DNA of 64,000 bases from Diploptera punctata (GCA_030220185.1 JASPKZ010007301.1:124001-188000); one strand, 5' to 3'; counted from the first letter of the stretch, positions 32,526-42,235 are shown. The notes: a model not told the origin generated them from the letters alone. Program-made: numbers and translations.

Positions 32526-33888
32526 ATGTGGGATCACTTTACATTTAAAACTGATTGCAACAACTACAGGGGCATCTCATTACTTTCAACTTCGTACAAA
32601 ATTCTAACAAATATATTAATAAGCAGACTTACTCCCTATATTGATGACATTCTAGGAGATCATCAATGTGCATTTAGAAGAAACAGGTCTACAACAGATC
32701 AGATTTTTAGTATAAGACAGATTTTAGAAAAGAAATGGGAATATAATGGTACTGTACATCAACTATATGTAGACTTCAAAAAAGCATATGATTCAATTAA
32801 GAGGGAGAAGTTATATAGTATCCTGCTGGAGTTCGGAATTCCTAATAAGTTAGTTAGACTTATACGAATGTGTCTAAATGGCTCAAAGAGTAGGGTGCGT
32901 GTAGGCAAACAGTTTTCAGACACTTTTGAAATCCAGAATGGGTTGAAGCAAGGAGATGCACTATCTCCTCTACTATTTAATTTTGTACTAGAGCATGCCA
33001 TTAACTCTTTAGAGAATGAGGAAGGCTTACAACTGAATGGTATTAATAAGCTGTTAGTTTATGCTGATGATGTAGTACTACTGGCCGATAGCGAGGAGAT
33101 ACTAAAGGCCAACACGCACACACTATTGAGTAACACTAAGAAATTGGGACTGGAAGTAAATATCAGTAAAACTAAATATATGGTCACACGTAGAAATTCA
33201 GTATATAATGGAAATGGACAGCTAATGACAAATGAGGGAAATTTTGAGGAAGTGGTTGAATTCAGGTACATAGGAACAATAATCACAAATAGAAATGAGA
33301 TGCACAAAGAAATTAAACATAGGCTCAATTCTGGAAATGCATGCTATTATGCATTGCAGAGACTTTTGATGTCCCAACTCCTTTCAAAAAACGTTAAGCT
33401 GAAAATATATAAAACTATTATTCTACCAGTTATATTATATGGGTGCGAAACATGGACTCTTACTTTAAGGGAGGAAAGGAGATTACGAGTATTTGAGAAT
33501 AAAGTTCTTAGGAAAATTTTTGGACCAAAGAGAGATGAACAGACAGGTGAATGGAGAAGACTTCATAACAATGAACTACATGGTCTTTATAGGAAGCCAG
33601 ATATAATAAAAACAGTTAAGTCTCGTAGACTGCGATGGGCAGGACATGTTGCGCGTATGGGGAATGAAAGACGTGCATGGAAACTTCTTGTAGGAAAGCC
33701 AGAAGGAAAACGCCCAGTTGGTAGACCAAGAATGAGGTGGGAGAACAATATTAACTATGATTTGAGGGAAGTAGATTATACAGGGAATGATTGGAAAGCA
33801 TTAGCTCAGGATAGGGATGTATGGAGAGCTTATGTCCGCGCGGCCATGAACCTACGGGTTTGATAGTGCCAGTGAGTAAGTAAGTAAG
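32526..33888 (+). CDS. LINE-A reverse transcriptase, best-preserved copy (5'-truncated)
   Basis: A single open frame runs to the stop at 33863. True LINE sequence starts near residue 77 of the 515-codon frame that opens at 32316; earlier residues are antisense PLE. RT motifs in order: NNYRGISLL, LGDHQCAFRRNRSTTDQIF, YVDFKKAYDS, NGLKQGDALSPLLFN (about residue 209) and YADDVVLLAD (YADD at 249-252, catalytic Asp pair). The common C-terminus follows: LPVILYGCETW, FGPKRDEQTGEW, RWAGHVARMGNERRAWKLL, NLRV-stop. A (GTAA)n tail ends the element. The endonuclease domain is absent. Clade is uncertain; the tetranucleotide tail suggests an RTE-like element. Confidence 0.85.
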
Positions 33889-34343
33889 TATATCATAAAC
33901 CAATTAGGTAATTATAAATAAATAAAAGTTGTTAATAGTGAGTGGAGAACTTGTTTTTAATGACCCACCTCATATAATTTCAAATTTCTTTGATACCGGC
34001 GGTTTCAGACAATATCTTGTCCCTCTTCAATCATGGCTTCCACCGATGAAATTCTATGGTTATTGATTTCTCTAAGGACACCACCTCTTGTGCTGCCATC
34101 TTTGGTTGGGATTATAAACTTTGTAATTCAATTTTTATCCACCGGAATATCAAAGTTCATAGATCGATATTTATTCTTCTGAATGAATATCTTTTCCCAA
34201 ATTGTCAATTCCAACGGTTTATCCAATTGTTTCAAAAGTTTTGCCTCTTTTTCAATTTTATGATGTTCTAGCAAACTATGTGCAGCAATTGCTGATTTTT
34301 CAATTTCACAATTTTTAATATTTCTAAAATGTTCTTTATTCCG
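33889..34343 (-). mobile_element. PLE 3' end (right copy of the duplication, continuing further)
   Basis: Repeats 32149-32525 and continues through antisense EN sequence (SAIAAHS-like, RNIKN-like) until it meets an inverted copy at 34344. The hammerhead box here is TTGAAGA (first base changed), with GAAACC-GCC-GGTA intact at about 33994-34030. Confidence 0.85.
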
Positions 34344-34608
34344 GTGGATAAAAATTTAATTACAAAGTTTATAATCACAACCAAAGATGGCAGCACAAGA
34401 GGTGGTGTCCTTAGAGAAATCAACAACCATAGAATTTCATCAGTGGAAGCCATGACTGAAGTGGGACAAGATATTGTCTGAAACCGCCGGTATCAAAGAT
34501 ATTTGAAATTATATGAGGTGAGTCGTTAAAAATATATTCTCCACTCACTATTAATGATAAAACCTCATAATGTTTACTTCCCAATATTAATTTAAATATA
34601 AATAAAAG
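34344..34608 (+). mobile_element. PLE 3' end, plus-strand arm of a foldback
   Basis: Plus-strand copy of the same PLE end: antisense-to-sense turnover at CCGGTGGATAAAAATTTAAT, then ATGACTGAAGTGGGAC (box with last base changed), GAAACCGCCGGTATC, TATATGAGGTGAGTCG, and beyond it the AACCTCATAATGTTTACTTC motif that recurs at PLE borders. With 33889-34343 it forms a long palindrome. Confidence 0.82.
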
Positions 34609-34930
34609 TTGATCACTTTATTCAGATTGCACACTATTCAATTTAGATTACTAGTCTGTTCAATTATTGTTCTAAGTAGTACAACACAAGTTCAAAATTG
34701 TCATTCTGTAATTCTTCTGAAAAGTATATGTTAAGAGCTTGAATTCAGCGGAGCTATCTTCTGAATTAACCGTCCATTAAAATACAAGCAGTTAGAGTTC
34801 AGCTTTCAAAGCCAGTGGGTTAAATTAATGTGCTTACAAGCAGATTCATTCATTTATTCTCACTAGTAACAAGAAGAACACAACAAGACGCAAAGTAGCA
34901 TGAACTCTTGAAACTCATTGGATGATCGGT
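34609..34930 (-). other. Presumed 3' UTR/downstream region of HELQ
   Basis: Lies just after the HELQ stop on the minus strand. No other feature recognised. Confidence 0.45.
34853..34858 (-). promoter_or_regulatory. HELQ: Candidate polyadenylation signal for HELQ
   Basis: AATAAA on the minus strand, about 75 bp past the HELQ stop codon. Position and sequence fit; use of the site is inferred. Confidence 0.45.
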
Positions 34931-35002
34931 TTAAATATTCAAACCTTCAAGGACTTCCTCAGCTTCTTCTCGCAGATTATCTGCTTTCTGTTTCAGCATG
35001 AG
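34931..35002 (-). CDS. HELQ: HELQ last exon
   Basis: Minus-strand exon of 72 nt after an acceptor with a pyrimidine run (TTTTTTTTTTTACAG). It encodes LMLKQKADNLREEAEEVLEG then LNI and a TAA stop at 34931-34933. In vertebrate HELQ the C-terminus has the same pattern, with a lysine-glutamate-rich helix after a QIV-SAK motif. The preceding exon ends IVAAAK in phase 0, so the junction reads VAAAK-LMLKQ. Confidence 0.88.
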   Translation of the reverse strand, partial: LMLKQKADNLREEAEEVLEGLNI

Positions 35003-35035
35003 CTGTAAAAAAAAAAAAAGTAAAATAAGAATTTC

Positions 35036-35090
35036 AAATTATATCTGAAGAGAAAAATATATGCCTAGGCTGGGAATTGAACTCAGGACA
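35036..35090 (-). repeat. Fragment of a short tRNA-like repeat
   Basis: CTGAAGAGAAAAATATATGCC, then antisense T-arm TTGAACTCAGGAC. It matches the 3' part of the tRNA-like repeat at 57211-57284. Confidence 0.5.
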
Positions 35091-35104
35091 TTTAGTTTTA
35101 TACA

Positions 35105-35256
35105 TTAATGGCCTTAAAGTTTTCCTGACATTTGTCTTACAGGTGAGGAAAAACCCCTATAAAAACCTCACCCAGAAAAACTACCCAACCGAGGATCGAA
35201 CCCAGGCCCGCTGTATGACAAGGCAGCACGCTACCTCGAGACCACAGCTGTGGACA
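35105..35256 (-). mobile_element. SINE-1, 5' half
   Basis: Minus-strand SINE-1 containing the body start (GTGAGGAAAAACCCCTATAA) and the full tRNA head (GGATCGAACCCAGGCCCGC, CTACCTCGAGACCACAGC). The 3' half is missing. It lies in the last HELQ intron. Confidence 0.85.
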
Positions 35257-35780
35257 TGACAACATAATGGGAAAATAAATATTCATATATCTCAATTTGT
35301 GTAATTTTTTTATACTTATGACGTGTAGTCATTATCATCATCCATGCAAGTATTAGTCTCAAAGAAGAATTTTCCATCCAGCGCTTTTTTGGACCTCCCA
35401 GCGATCTTTTGCCTTGGGGGCAGTAGCGAAGTATAGCTTTTGGAATGATGTGTAGTAAATTTCAAAATAATCAGAACTGGCACAAAAAAAAAACATGGGT
35501 CCCCTTTTACCCTTAGAAAACATATAAGAAATTTAAACATTTTTAAAAATATGAGGTCAAAATTATCCAGAAAATTTAGACATATCTCATGTGGGGGTAC
35601 TATTTAGTCATTAGATGTGTCTACAGAAGATAATTATCTTTAATCTCAGATGTACTATATGACTGTATTTAATAAATGAGAAAATATGAGGACACATAAC
35701 AAGAAGAATATATTTAATAAACGAGACAACAATACTATGAACATAAGATCATACAAACATACAAAAACATAAATATGTAC

Positions 35781-35915
35781 CTTAGCTGCTGCAACAATTT
35801 GAGTGGCAACTTTCTTTGGCATATGATCAATTGAATTTACAATTTCTAATGGATTAGCATTTGCTATGTGCAGCAAAGATTTGTAGCCAGCTTTGTAAAG
35901 TTGTCTAGCACGTCC
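35781..35915 (-). CDS. HELQ: HELQ exon (helix-hairpin-helix region)
   Basis: A 135-nt minus-strand exon between TTCATTTCAG and GTACATATTT. It encodes GRARQLYKAGYKSLLHIANA, NPLEIVNSIDHMP and KKVATQIVAAAK. This is the DNA-binding helix-hairpin-helix-like stretch near the HELQ C-terminus (family pattern GRA-QLY-AGY-SL-H-ANA). Both ends are phase 0. It is the strongest single piece of evidence for the gene assignment. Confidence 0.93.
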
Positions 35916-36116
35916 CTGAAATGAAGACAAAATTAATACTGAGAAAACACGAAAAAAAAAAAAGCAAGTTGAATTTATTTCAATACATGAAAGAAGAGAG
36001 ATTGATTTCATGATAACACAAAAACTTTTTATTACTGTGAGACATTATATGAAACTGAATTGTTTTCACAAGACTGAAAAAATTAATAAACAGAACATTG
36101 TTTATTTTTTCTTTCA

Positions 36117-36207
36117 CTCACCTCATACTTCATAACTTCTCTCAGACCTGGGTTTCGTCACATCATTTGCGACATTCTCAATGCTGTGTCACGTTCACAC
36201 AGTGTCA
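36117..36207 (-). mobile_element. PLE terminal fragment
   Basis: CACCTCATACTTCATAAC to GTCACGTTCACA is the reverse complement of the end of the PLE at 38335-39018 (hammerhead-like variant box TTGAGAA, then GAAACCCAGGTC). It is joined head to head to a plus-strand PLE fragment. Confidence 0.75.
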
Positions 36208-36600
36208 TGTTCCTGAGATGAAAACTAGAGTGAAAGAACATCTAAGGAATGTCAAGAAAGGGGAAGTAGAAAAATCTGCAGTGGCTGCCCATGCAGGGTC
36301 TGAAAAACATCTTATCGAGAAAGAAGCTAAATTATTAAAACAAATAGAAAAACCAAAAGAACTTACTGTTTGGGAAAAGATCTACATTCAAAAGAGGGAA
36401 AAGAAGAAATTGATAAACTTTGAAATTCCCGGCGAGAATTACCCGGTTTCGAGGTTTTTCAGTCAGCCAATGGAAGGAGCGAAGGACAGCTCTTCAAGAT
36501 GACAGAACAACGGTCGTGATGATACTGAGGATGGAACAGAAACTATGTTCCGAAACTAGTTTATAGTCAAATAAGAACAATATGAGGTGAATGATAAAAA
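36208..36600 (+). mobile_element. PLE GIY-YIG C-terminal part and 3' end
   Basis: Plus-strand frame reads MKTRVKEHLRNVKKGEVEKS, HAGSEKHLIEKEAKLLKQI, ELTVWEKIYIQ and NFEIPGENYPVSRFF, the part of the PLE endonuclease after the YIG motif. A hammerhead core follows at 36525-36568, then CAATATGAGGTGA. The RT domain and first half of the endonuclease are missing. Confidence 0.85.
36525..36568 (+). ncRNA. Hammerhead ribozyme core in PLE end
   Basis: CTGAGGA; stem II GGAACA/TGTTCC (6 bp); GAAA; stem III ACTA/TAGT (4 bp, loop GTTTA); cleavage triplet GTC. This is the best-paired stem II and III of the set. No convincing stem I was found. Confidence 0.78.
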
Positions 36601-36707
36601 TTCTACCTTAATGAATATATCTCATAGTGAGAATTCCTAAAATAAGTGATATATCTAATGTTATTACAAAGTATAATGGACTTTAATAGGATTGAATTTG
36701 AGTTTTA

Positions 36708-36780
36708 TTTTGACTCACCTCATATTTCTTGATTTTTATGCAGACTCGAGTCTGCATAAAACCTGATAGTGTTATTGCCT
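36708..36780 (-). mobile_element. PLE terminal scrap
   Basis: GACTCACCTCATATTTCTTG is the reverse complement of the usual TATGAGGTGAGTC end. It is followed by a small palindrome (ATGCAGACTCGAGTCTGCAT). No coding part. Confidence 0.6.
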
Positions 36781-37570
36781 ACCTAACTAACTAACTAACT
36801 CACTGGCACTATCGAACCCGTAGGTTCATGGCCGCACGGACATAAGCTCTCCATACATCCCTAACCTGAGCCAATGTTTTCCAATCATTCCCTGTATAAT
36901 CTACTACCCTCAAATCATAGTTAATGTTATTCTCCCACCTCATTCTTGGTCTACCAACTGGGCATTTTCCCTCTGCCTTTCCTACAAGAAGCTTCCATGC
37001 ATGTCTTTCATTCCCCATTCGTGCCACATGTCCTACCCATCGCAGTCTACAAGACTTAACTGTTCTCATTATATCTGACTTCCTATAAAGACCATGTAAT
37101 TCATTGTTATGTAGTCTTCTCCATTCACCTGTCTGTTCATCTCTCTTTGGTCCAAAAATATTTCTAAGAACTTTATTCTCAAACACCCGTAATCTCCTTT
37201 CCTCCCTTAAAGTAAGAGTCCATGTTTCACATCCATATAATATAACTGGTAGAATAATAGTTTTATATATTTTCAGTTTAACGTTTTTTGAAAGGAGTTG
37301 GGAAGTCAATAGTCTCTGTAATGCATAATAGCACGCATTTCCATAATTGAGCCTATGTTTAATTTCCTTGTACATCTCATTCCTACTTGTGATTATTGTT
37401 CCTAGGTATTTGAATTCAGCCACTTCTTCAAAATTTCCCTCATTTGTCATTAACTGTCCATTTCCATTCTATAATGTATTTCTATGTATGATCATACATT
37501 TAGTTTTATTGATATTTACTTCCAGTCCCAATTTCTTAGTGTTACTCAGTAGAGTGGTCATTGTCTACCT
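36781..37570 (-). mobile_element. LINE-A, 213-codon open remnant
   Basis: Minus-strand copy with a (TAAC)n tail. An uninterrupted frame at 36809-37450 runs from MTNEGNFEEVAEFKYLGTI through LYGCETWTLTLREERRL and FGPKRDEQTGEW to NLRVR-stop. It begins downstream of the RT catalytic motif. Lies in a HELQ intron. Confidence 0.9.
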
Positions 37571-37837
37571 ACATAATTTAATAGAATTACTATTCTCCAG
37601 AACCAAACCTGGGTGAATTTATAAATTGATTGTCAGGGATAAATTTATAAATCCACAGTATTATTGACTATAATATCATGTGCAGTTAATAAAAGAAATA
37701 TTATGTAAGTTAATCCTAATTGCATAAGGAATTAAAAATTAAAAGGGAGAGTAAAAAAGTATTTAACTCAGAATAACACAAAATGACATTTTATAGATTT
37801 GGGAATTTTTAACATTATGAGGTTTAATTCATGAGAA
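37571..37837. other. No feature recognised
   Basis: AT-rich intronic DNA. The stretch TTTGGGAATTTTTAACATTATGAGG at its right side recurs at 61820, so it belongs to the border of the next PLE-derived foldback. Confidence 0.45.
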
Positions 37838-38234
37838 TTAAATGAATCGTGATTTCTTCTTACCTCATACTTCTATGTTTTTTAAACACAGCACTGCAGT
37901 ATCAGCAACCATCGTCACCACGTCAGTTGTTTTCACGACTGTCAATTTTTTCTTTTTTCAGTAATTATCCAAACTGCCATCTGGTGTTCTTTTGAAGGAA
38001 TCATTTTCTAAACTGCCATCTGTTCTTCAAAAATACAACAGATGGCAGTTTAGAAAATGATTCCTTCAAAAGAACACCAGATGGCAGTTTGGATAATTAC
38101 CAAAAAAATAAAAAAATGTACAGTCGTGAAAACAGCTGAGAATGGTGACGATGGTCGCTGATACTGCAGTGCTGTGTTTAAAAAAAACATAGAAGTATGT
38201 GGTAAGAAGAAATCACGATTCATTTAATTCTTAC
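37838..38234. repeat. PLE-end foldback
   Basis: Near-perfect inverted arms of about 190 bp around TTCTTCAAAAATACAA. Each arm runs from GAATCGTGATTTCTTCTTAC through the CACTGCAGTATCAG variant hammerhead to a 39-bp-type coding repeat (FKRTPDGSLE). It is two copies of the 3' end seen at 39841-40110, facing each other. Confidence 0.9.
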
Positions 38235-38334
38235 AAAATTACATTTTTATTTTAAAAAAATGTAACTATCATTCTTGAGAATAGACAATTTTTTGCTGTT
38301 GGCCATTGACATATAAATAAATTAAGTTATGTAG

Positions 38335-39018
38335 ATAGGAAATAACACTATGAGAACAAAAAATGATTAATGAAAGTACTCTTCAGACAGATAAAAATAT
38401 TGGTAAAAAATTCAAGAAGTTCACATACCATCCTTTAGTATTTGACAAGTTTCAAAAAATCTTCAACAAATTCAACATTAAATTAGCACCGAAAAATGAT
38501 TACAGCTTAGGTAATTTAATAAAAACCAACAAAAATGCAAAGATTGAAGACTGCAAAAAATCAGGAATTTATCAAATTAATTGTAAAGATTGTGAAAAGA
38601 TATACATAGGAAAAACAAAAATGAATCTAAATACAAGATTAAAGGAACACCTCAGAAATGTTAAAAATGGAGAAACCTAAAAATCTGCAATAGCTGCACA
38701 CGCCTGGTCAGAAAAACATAGAATAGAAACCAAAACAAAATTACTTAAACAATTGGAAAAACTGAAGGAACTCACAATTTGGGAAAAAATTTACATATGC
38801 AATAATGAAAATACAACCATGAATTTTGAAATACCCGGTTGTAAGGAGAGAGGACTGATTTGGAAGTTCGTCGGTCAGCCATCAGATGGCGCAGAGGTCA
38901 GTCTGCAGGATAGAAGGCAGCCGGACGTCAGTTGTGAACGTGACACAGCATTGAGAATGTCACAAAGGATGTGATGAAACCCTGGGTCTGCTAGGAGTTA
39001 TGAAGTATGAGATGAGTG
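38335..39018 (+). mobile_element. PLE with GIY-YIG endonuclease, one stop
   Basis: Starts near GGAAATAACACTATGAG. It then encodes KKFTYHPLVFDKFQKIFNK, IKLAPKNDYSLGNL, KSGIYQINCKDCEKIYIGK (GIY-YIG with its CxxC zinc pair), LNTRLKEHLRNVKNGET, stop, KSAIAAHAWSEKH, ELTIWEKIYI and NFEIPGCKERGLIWKFVGQP. The end has a hammerhead-like variant (TTGAGAA box, GAAACCCTGGGTC) and AAGTATGAGATGAG. No RT domain. A close copy is at 46015-46487. Confidence 0.88.
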
Positions 39019-39061
39019 AAATAAAAAATAAACAATATAAATAAATTATTACAGAACTCAC

Positions 39062-39175
39062 TCTTTTTACAGCTGGTAGATCCATCAAAGGTAGCAGTTC
39101 GGCAGTACAACAATGAGAAAGTTGTTGTGAAAAATTAACCAGCAGTTCTTTAAAAGCCCAAAAATCTTTTATCTC
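39062..39175 (-). CDS. HELQ: HELQ exon
   Basis: A 114-nt minus-strand exon between TTTGTCTTTCAG and GTGAGTTCTG. It encodes EIKDFWAFKELLVNFSQQLS, HCCTAELLPLMDL and PAVKR. In HELQ this segment (E-FW-Y-LL, then C-AEL-PLM) directly precedes the GRA-QLY motif. Both ends are phase 0. It lies only about 45 bp from the PLE end upstream. Confidence 0.9.
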
Positions 39176-39359
39176 CTGAAAGACAAAAATAAAGTGAGAT
39201 AAAAACAAATCAATACAAATATTAAAGTGAGGAGATCAATGTTAAAATTAGAGGTCAGACTGCAGACCACATCTATGTGCACTTTAATTTAATCCTCCTG
39301 TAACAAATTCAAAATTACGATTACTACATTCAAAAGTCAAAATCATATAACTTTAAAAA

Positions 39360-39440
39360 AAAAATTGATGCTTGAACCGCAATTTGAATCTTGGACCTCT
39401 CATTCTCTGTATAAGTATGCTGTCCATTACATCATTCAAA
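39360..39440 (-). repeat. Degraded tRNA-like sequence
   Basis: Antisense B-box-like TTTGAATCTTGGACC and an A-box-like region near 39420, with poor pairing. Probably an old SINE head. Confidence 0.35.
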
Positions 39441-39495
39441 CGACTATACAAATGTTAACAATTCTTAAGAATTAAATGAATCGTGATTTCTTCTT

Positions 39496-39840
39496 GTCCC
39501 GCGCCGTAGCCGAGCGGTTAAGATAGGAAGCCTTGGCGCAGAGCTATGGGACTTGCGCTGGTTCGAGTCTCCATGGGGGAAGAAATTTTCTCATGGTATT
39601 TCGGCCAGTATGGGACCGGTGCCCACCCAGCATCGTGAGGCAATTGGGTAGCTACAATAAGTAGCGGCTCCAGGTTGAGGAACCAGCTATAACGGCTGGG
39701 GGACTCGACATGCTAACCACATGTCACCCCTACACTGGCTGTTGATCATCTACCTCTGTGATTGACACATGTGGATGTGAAGGGCCAGCAGCCGGCTGGT
39801 AAAAGGGCAACCGCTGAAAAGTGGAAAGACCCTCAATCGA
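39496..39840 (+). mobile_element. SINE-5 (class II tRNA-headed), 17-bp duplication
   Basis: Head CGCCGTAGCCGAGCGGTTAA with B box GGTTCGAGTCTCC, the spacing of a long-variable-arm tRNA (Leu/Ser type). The body is GC-rich (GACCGGTGCCCACCCAGCAT, CAGCAGCCGGCTGG). AATCGTGATTTCTTCTT flanks it at 39479-39495 and 39841-39857. Only one copy was seen in the window. Confidence 0.92.
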
Positions 39841-40277
39841 AATCGTGATTTCTTCTTACCTCATACTTCTATGTTTTTTTAAACACAGTACTGCAGTATC
39901 AGTGACCATTGTCACCATCCTCAGCTGTTTTCACGACTGTCAGTTTTTTCTTTTGCCAGTAATTATCCAAACTGCCATCTGGTGTTCTTTTGAAGGAATT
40001 GTTTTTTAAACTGCCATCTGGTGTTCTTTTGAAGGAATCATTTTCTAAACTGCCATCTGTTGTATTTTTGAGGAACTTTGTAATCAAGCTCAGTTCGTCT
40101 GGAATCTCAAAGTTCATGGTTCTGGTATGGTTTTTTTTTAATATATATTTTTTCCCAAACTGTTAAATCCAAAGGCTTGGATAGATGTTTCAAAAGTTTT
40201 GCTTCTTTTTCAATTTCTCCATTCTTTATGTTTCTGAAGTGTTCTTTTTTACGAGTTTCCAAGTTCCTTTTTGTTTT

Positions 40278-40278
40278 T

Positions 40279-40314
<36 letters not shown>
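40278..40314. repeat. (TA)n microsatellite inside PLE coding sequence
   Basis: TA run at the codons for the tyrosine-isoleucine pair of the YIG motif. It shifts the frame between the two halves of the PLE endonuclease. Confidence 0.92.
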
Positions 40315-40317
<3 letters not shown>

Positions 40318-40632
40318 TGTTGCAATCAATTTGATAAATTCCAGATTTTTTGTTGTCTGGGATGTTAACTTTATTATTAACTAACAGAAGATTATCCAGG
40401 CTGAATTTGTTAATTGGAGCCAATGTTATATTACATTTTCTGAAATTTTTTTGAAACTTGTTATGAACTTCAGGATGGTAAGTAAATTTCTTGAATTTTT
40501 CATCTTTCTTGGAATCATGTTGTAGGGTGGTGTACTCCTGTAATCTTTTCTGTTGTATACATTTCTTTAATTTAATCTTTATCATGTCTTCATCAAAATC
40601 ATTTATTTTAGCAACATGTACAATATGTTTAT

Positions 40633-40937
40633 ATAAAAGTAAAGTAAAACGATCCCACAACAGGCCCGGAGGCACTTGGGGTAGTAGGAGGTTAAGGCTC
40701 CCACTTTTTCTAGACAATCGGCACTTTATGTCAGCCGGGTTGTCAACCCTGCGTGACGGCCAGCTTTACTCCCAGAACAAGCGTCTGGTACTCATTTCCA
40801 TTAGAGGCTGAGTCGACCCCAGGGCCATAATGCCGCCAGAGGGTTTGGTTCAGTTTAAAAATCCTGACCCCAACGGGACTTGAACCCTCGACCCTCCGGC
40901 TTGTAGCTCAGTGCCTTAACCACTACGCTACAGCTCA
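40633..40937 (-). mobile_element. SINE-2, full length
   Basis: Same family as 3165-3462 and highly similar. Read on the minus strand: head GTAGCGTAGTGGTTAAGGCA, B box GGGTTCAAGTCCCG, GC-rich body, and the end GTTTTACTTTACTTTTA. Lies in a HELQ intron next to the PLE above. Confidence 0.9.
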
Positions 40938-41139
40938 TTATCAAAGTCTTTTTATTCCACTTAATGAGAAATTGAGAAATGACACGTCCACATATTTTAT
41001 TTTTCCTCCTTTTTTACATTATGTTTCATGCCAATACTGGGACCAGATAAACTAAAACAACTGATCCAGAAAATGTACTGTTGAAATTGAAAGCCATATT
41101 GGATATGGGATAATAATTTAATATTTAAAGGAAGTGACA
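40938..41139. other. No feature recognised
   Basis: AT-rich intronic sequence. Confidence 0.4.
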
Positions 41140-41345
41140 CTATGAGGTTTATTTTAAATAATATGAATTAGAAAATACACAACTCACCTCATATTTGTAG
41201 TTTATTGAAGACCCAGGGTTTCAGCACTCTATGTGTCATATGAATCAACAGTTGGAAAGAATTGACAATGACACATAGAGTGCCGAAACCCTGTCTCTTC
41301 AATAAACTACAAATATGAGGTGAGTTGTGTATTTTCCAACTCGCA
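41140..41345. repeat. PLE-end foldback
   Basis: Preceded by GGAAGTGACACTATGAGG. Arms at about 41165-41233 and 41268-41340 are inverted copies (AACTCACCTCATATTTGTAG and its reverse). The hammerhead box is lost (TTGACAA) although GAAACCC and the stem II remnant CAC/GTG remain. Confidence 0.82.
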
Positions 41346-41373
41346 TTATTTATGGAATAATAAGTTTATATTT

Positions 41374-41557
41374 TATATTATTTTTAGTCTGGACATCTTA
41401 CCTCAATATTAATGTTGATTTGTTCTTGGACATGTTTCAAAACAATTCTGTTTTATCGTCAGCTTTCCCAGACGATAAAACAGAATTGTTTTGAAACATG
41501 TCCAAGAACAAATCAACATTAATATTGAGGTAAGATGTCCAGACTAAAAATAATATA
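41374..41557. repeat. Perfect 87-bp palindrome of PLE ends
   Basis: Arms 41374-41460 and 41471-41557 are exact inverted copies by eye, separated by AGCTTTCCCA. Each arm ends in a hammerhead core and contains ATTGAGGTAAGATG. The lack of differences between arms suggests a recent origin or ongoing correction. Confidence 0.92.
41429..41462 (-). ncRNA. Hammerhead ribozyme core in palindrome
   Basis: Minus strand: CTGACGA, stem II AAAACA/TGTTTT (6 bp, loop GAAT), GAAA, stem III ACATGT (3 bp), cleavage triplet GTC. The plus-strand mirror at 41469-41502 differs only in its box (CAGACGA) because the first bases fall in the spacer. Confidence 0.72.
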
Positions 41558-41766
41558 ATTAAAATAACCTCAAAATATAACTTCCTAAAATTAAATATTA
41601 AGTTTATATGTGTTTCTGAGAACCTTTGTTTTATAGATGGTTCATTTCTCAATTTCATGATTTAAATGTTGGTATATCAAATTTAATACAGTACGATAAA
41701 ATCATTAATAGTGAGTGGAGAACATATTTTAATCGACTCACCTCATACATTTTCAAACTTCTTTGA

Positions 41767-41803
41767 TACCAATGGTTTCAGACAATATCATGTCCTTCTT
41801 CAG
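41767..41803 (-). ncRNA. Hammerhead ribozyme core in PLE end
   Basis: Minus strand: CTGAAGA, stem II GACA/TGTC, GAAA, stem III ACC/GGT with loop ATT, cleavage triplet GTA; TGA/TCA can start stem I. It lies in the longest PLE copy, about where PLE terminal repeats carry such ribozymes. Confidence 0.75.
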
Positions 41804-42235
41804 TCATGGCTTCCACTGATGAAATTCCGTGATTGTTGATTTCTTTAGTGACATCACCTCTTGTGCTGCCATCTTTCATTGGGATTATAAACTTTGTAAT
41901 TAAATTTTTATCCACCGGAATATCGAAATTCATAGATCGATATTTATTCTTCTGAATGAATATCATTTCCCAAATTGTCAATTCCAACGGTTTATCCAAT
42001 TGTTTCAAAAGTTTTGCTTCTTTTTCAATTTTATGATGTTCTAGTAAACTATGTGCAGCAATTGCTGATTTTTCAATTTCACAATTTTTAATATTTCTAA
42101 AATGTTCTTTAGTGCGTGTTTCCAAATTCGTTTTTGTTTTTCCTATGTATACTTTGCTACAATCATTACAATTAATTTGAATGTGGGACCAAGACAGTAA
42201 GGTAAAGGAAGGATTTATGCTTGGATGGGAAGGAA

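Larger units (their letters stand above)
39470..40632 (-). mobile_element. PLE with endonuclease region, split by a SINE
   Basis: Minus-strand element. Coding order: KIKLKKCIQQKRLQEYTTLQ, KFKKFTYHPEVHNKFQKNFR, LAPINKFSLDNLL, KKSGIYQIDC, then a TA microsatellite where the YIG motif lies (translated IYIYIYIYIG), then KTKRNLETRKKEHFRNIKNG, LDLTVWEKIYI and MNFEIPDELSLITKF. The tail has the repeats TTDGSLENDSFKRTPDGSLK. A variant hammerhead and TATGAGGTAAG end it. A SINE occupies 39496-39840 near its 3' end. Confidence 0.87.

Noticed and set aside
37838..38234. Foldback as a classical DNA-transposon MITE
   Set aside because: Arms contain PLE coding repeats and the PLE end motif, so it is derived from retroelement ends.
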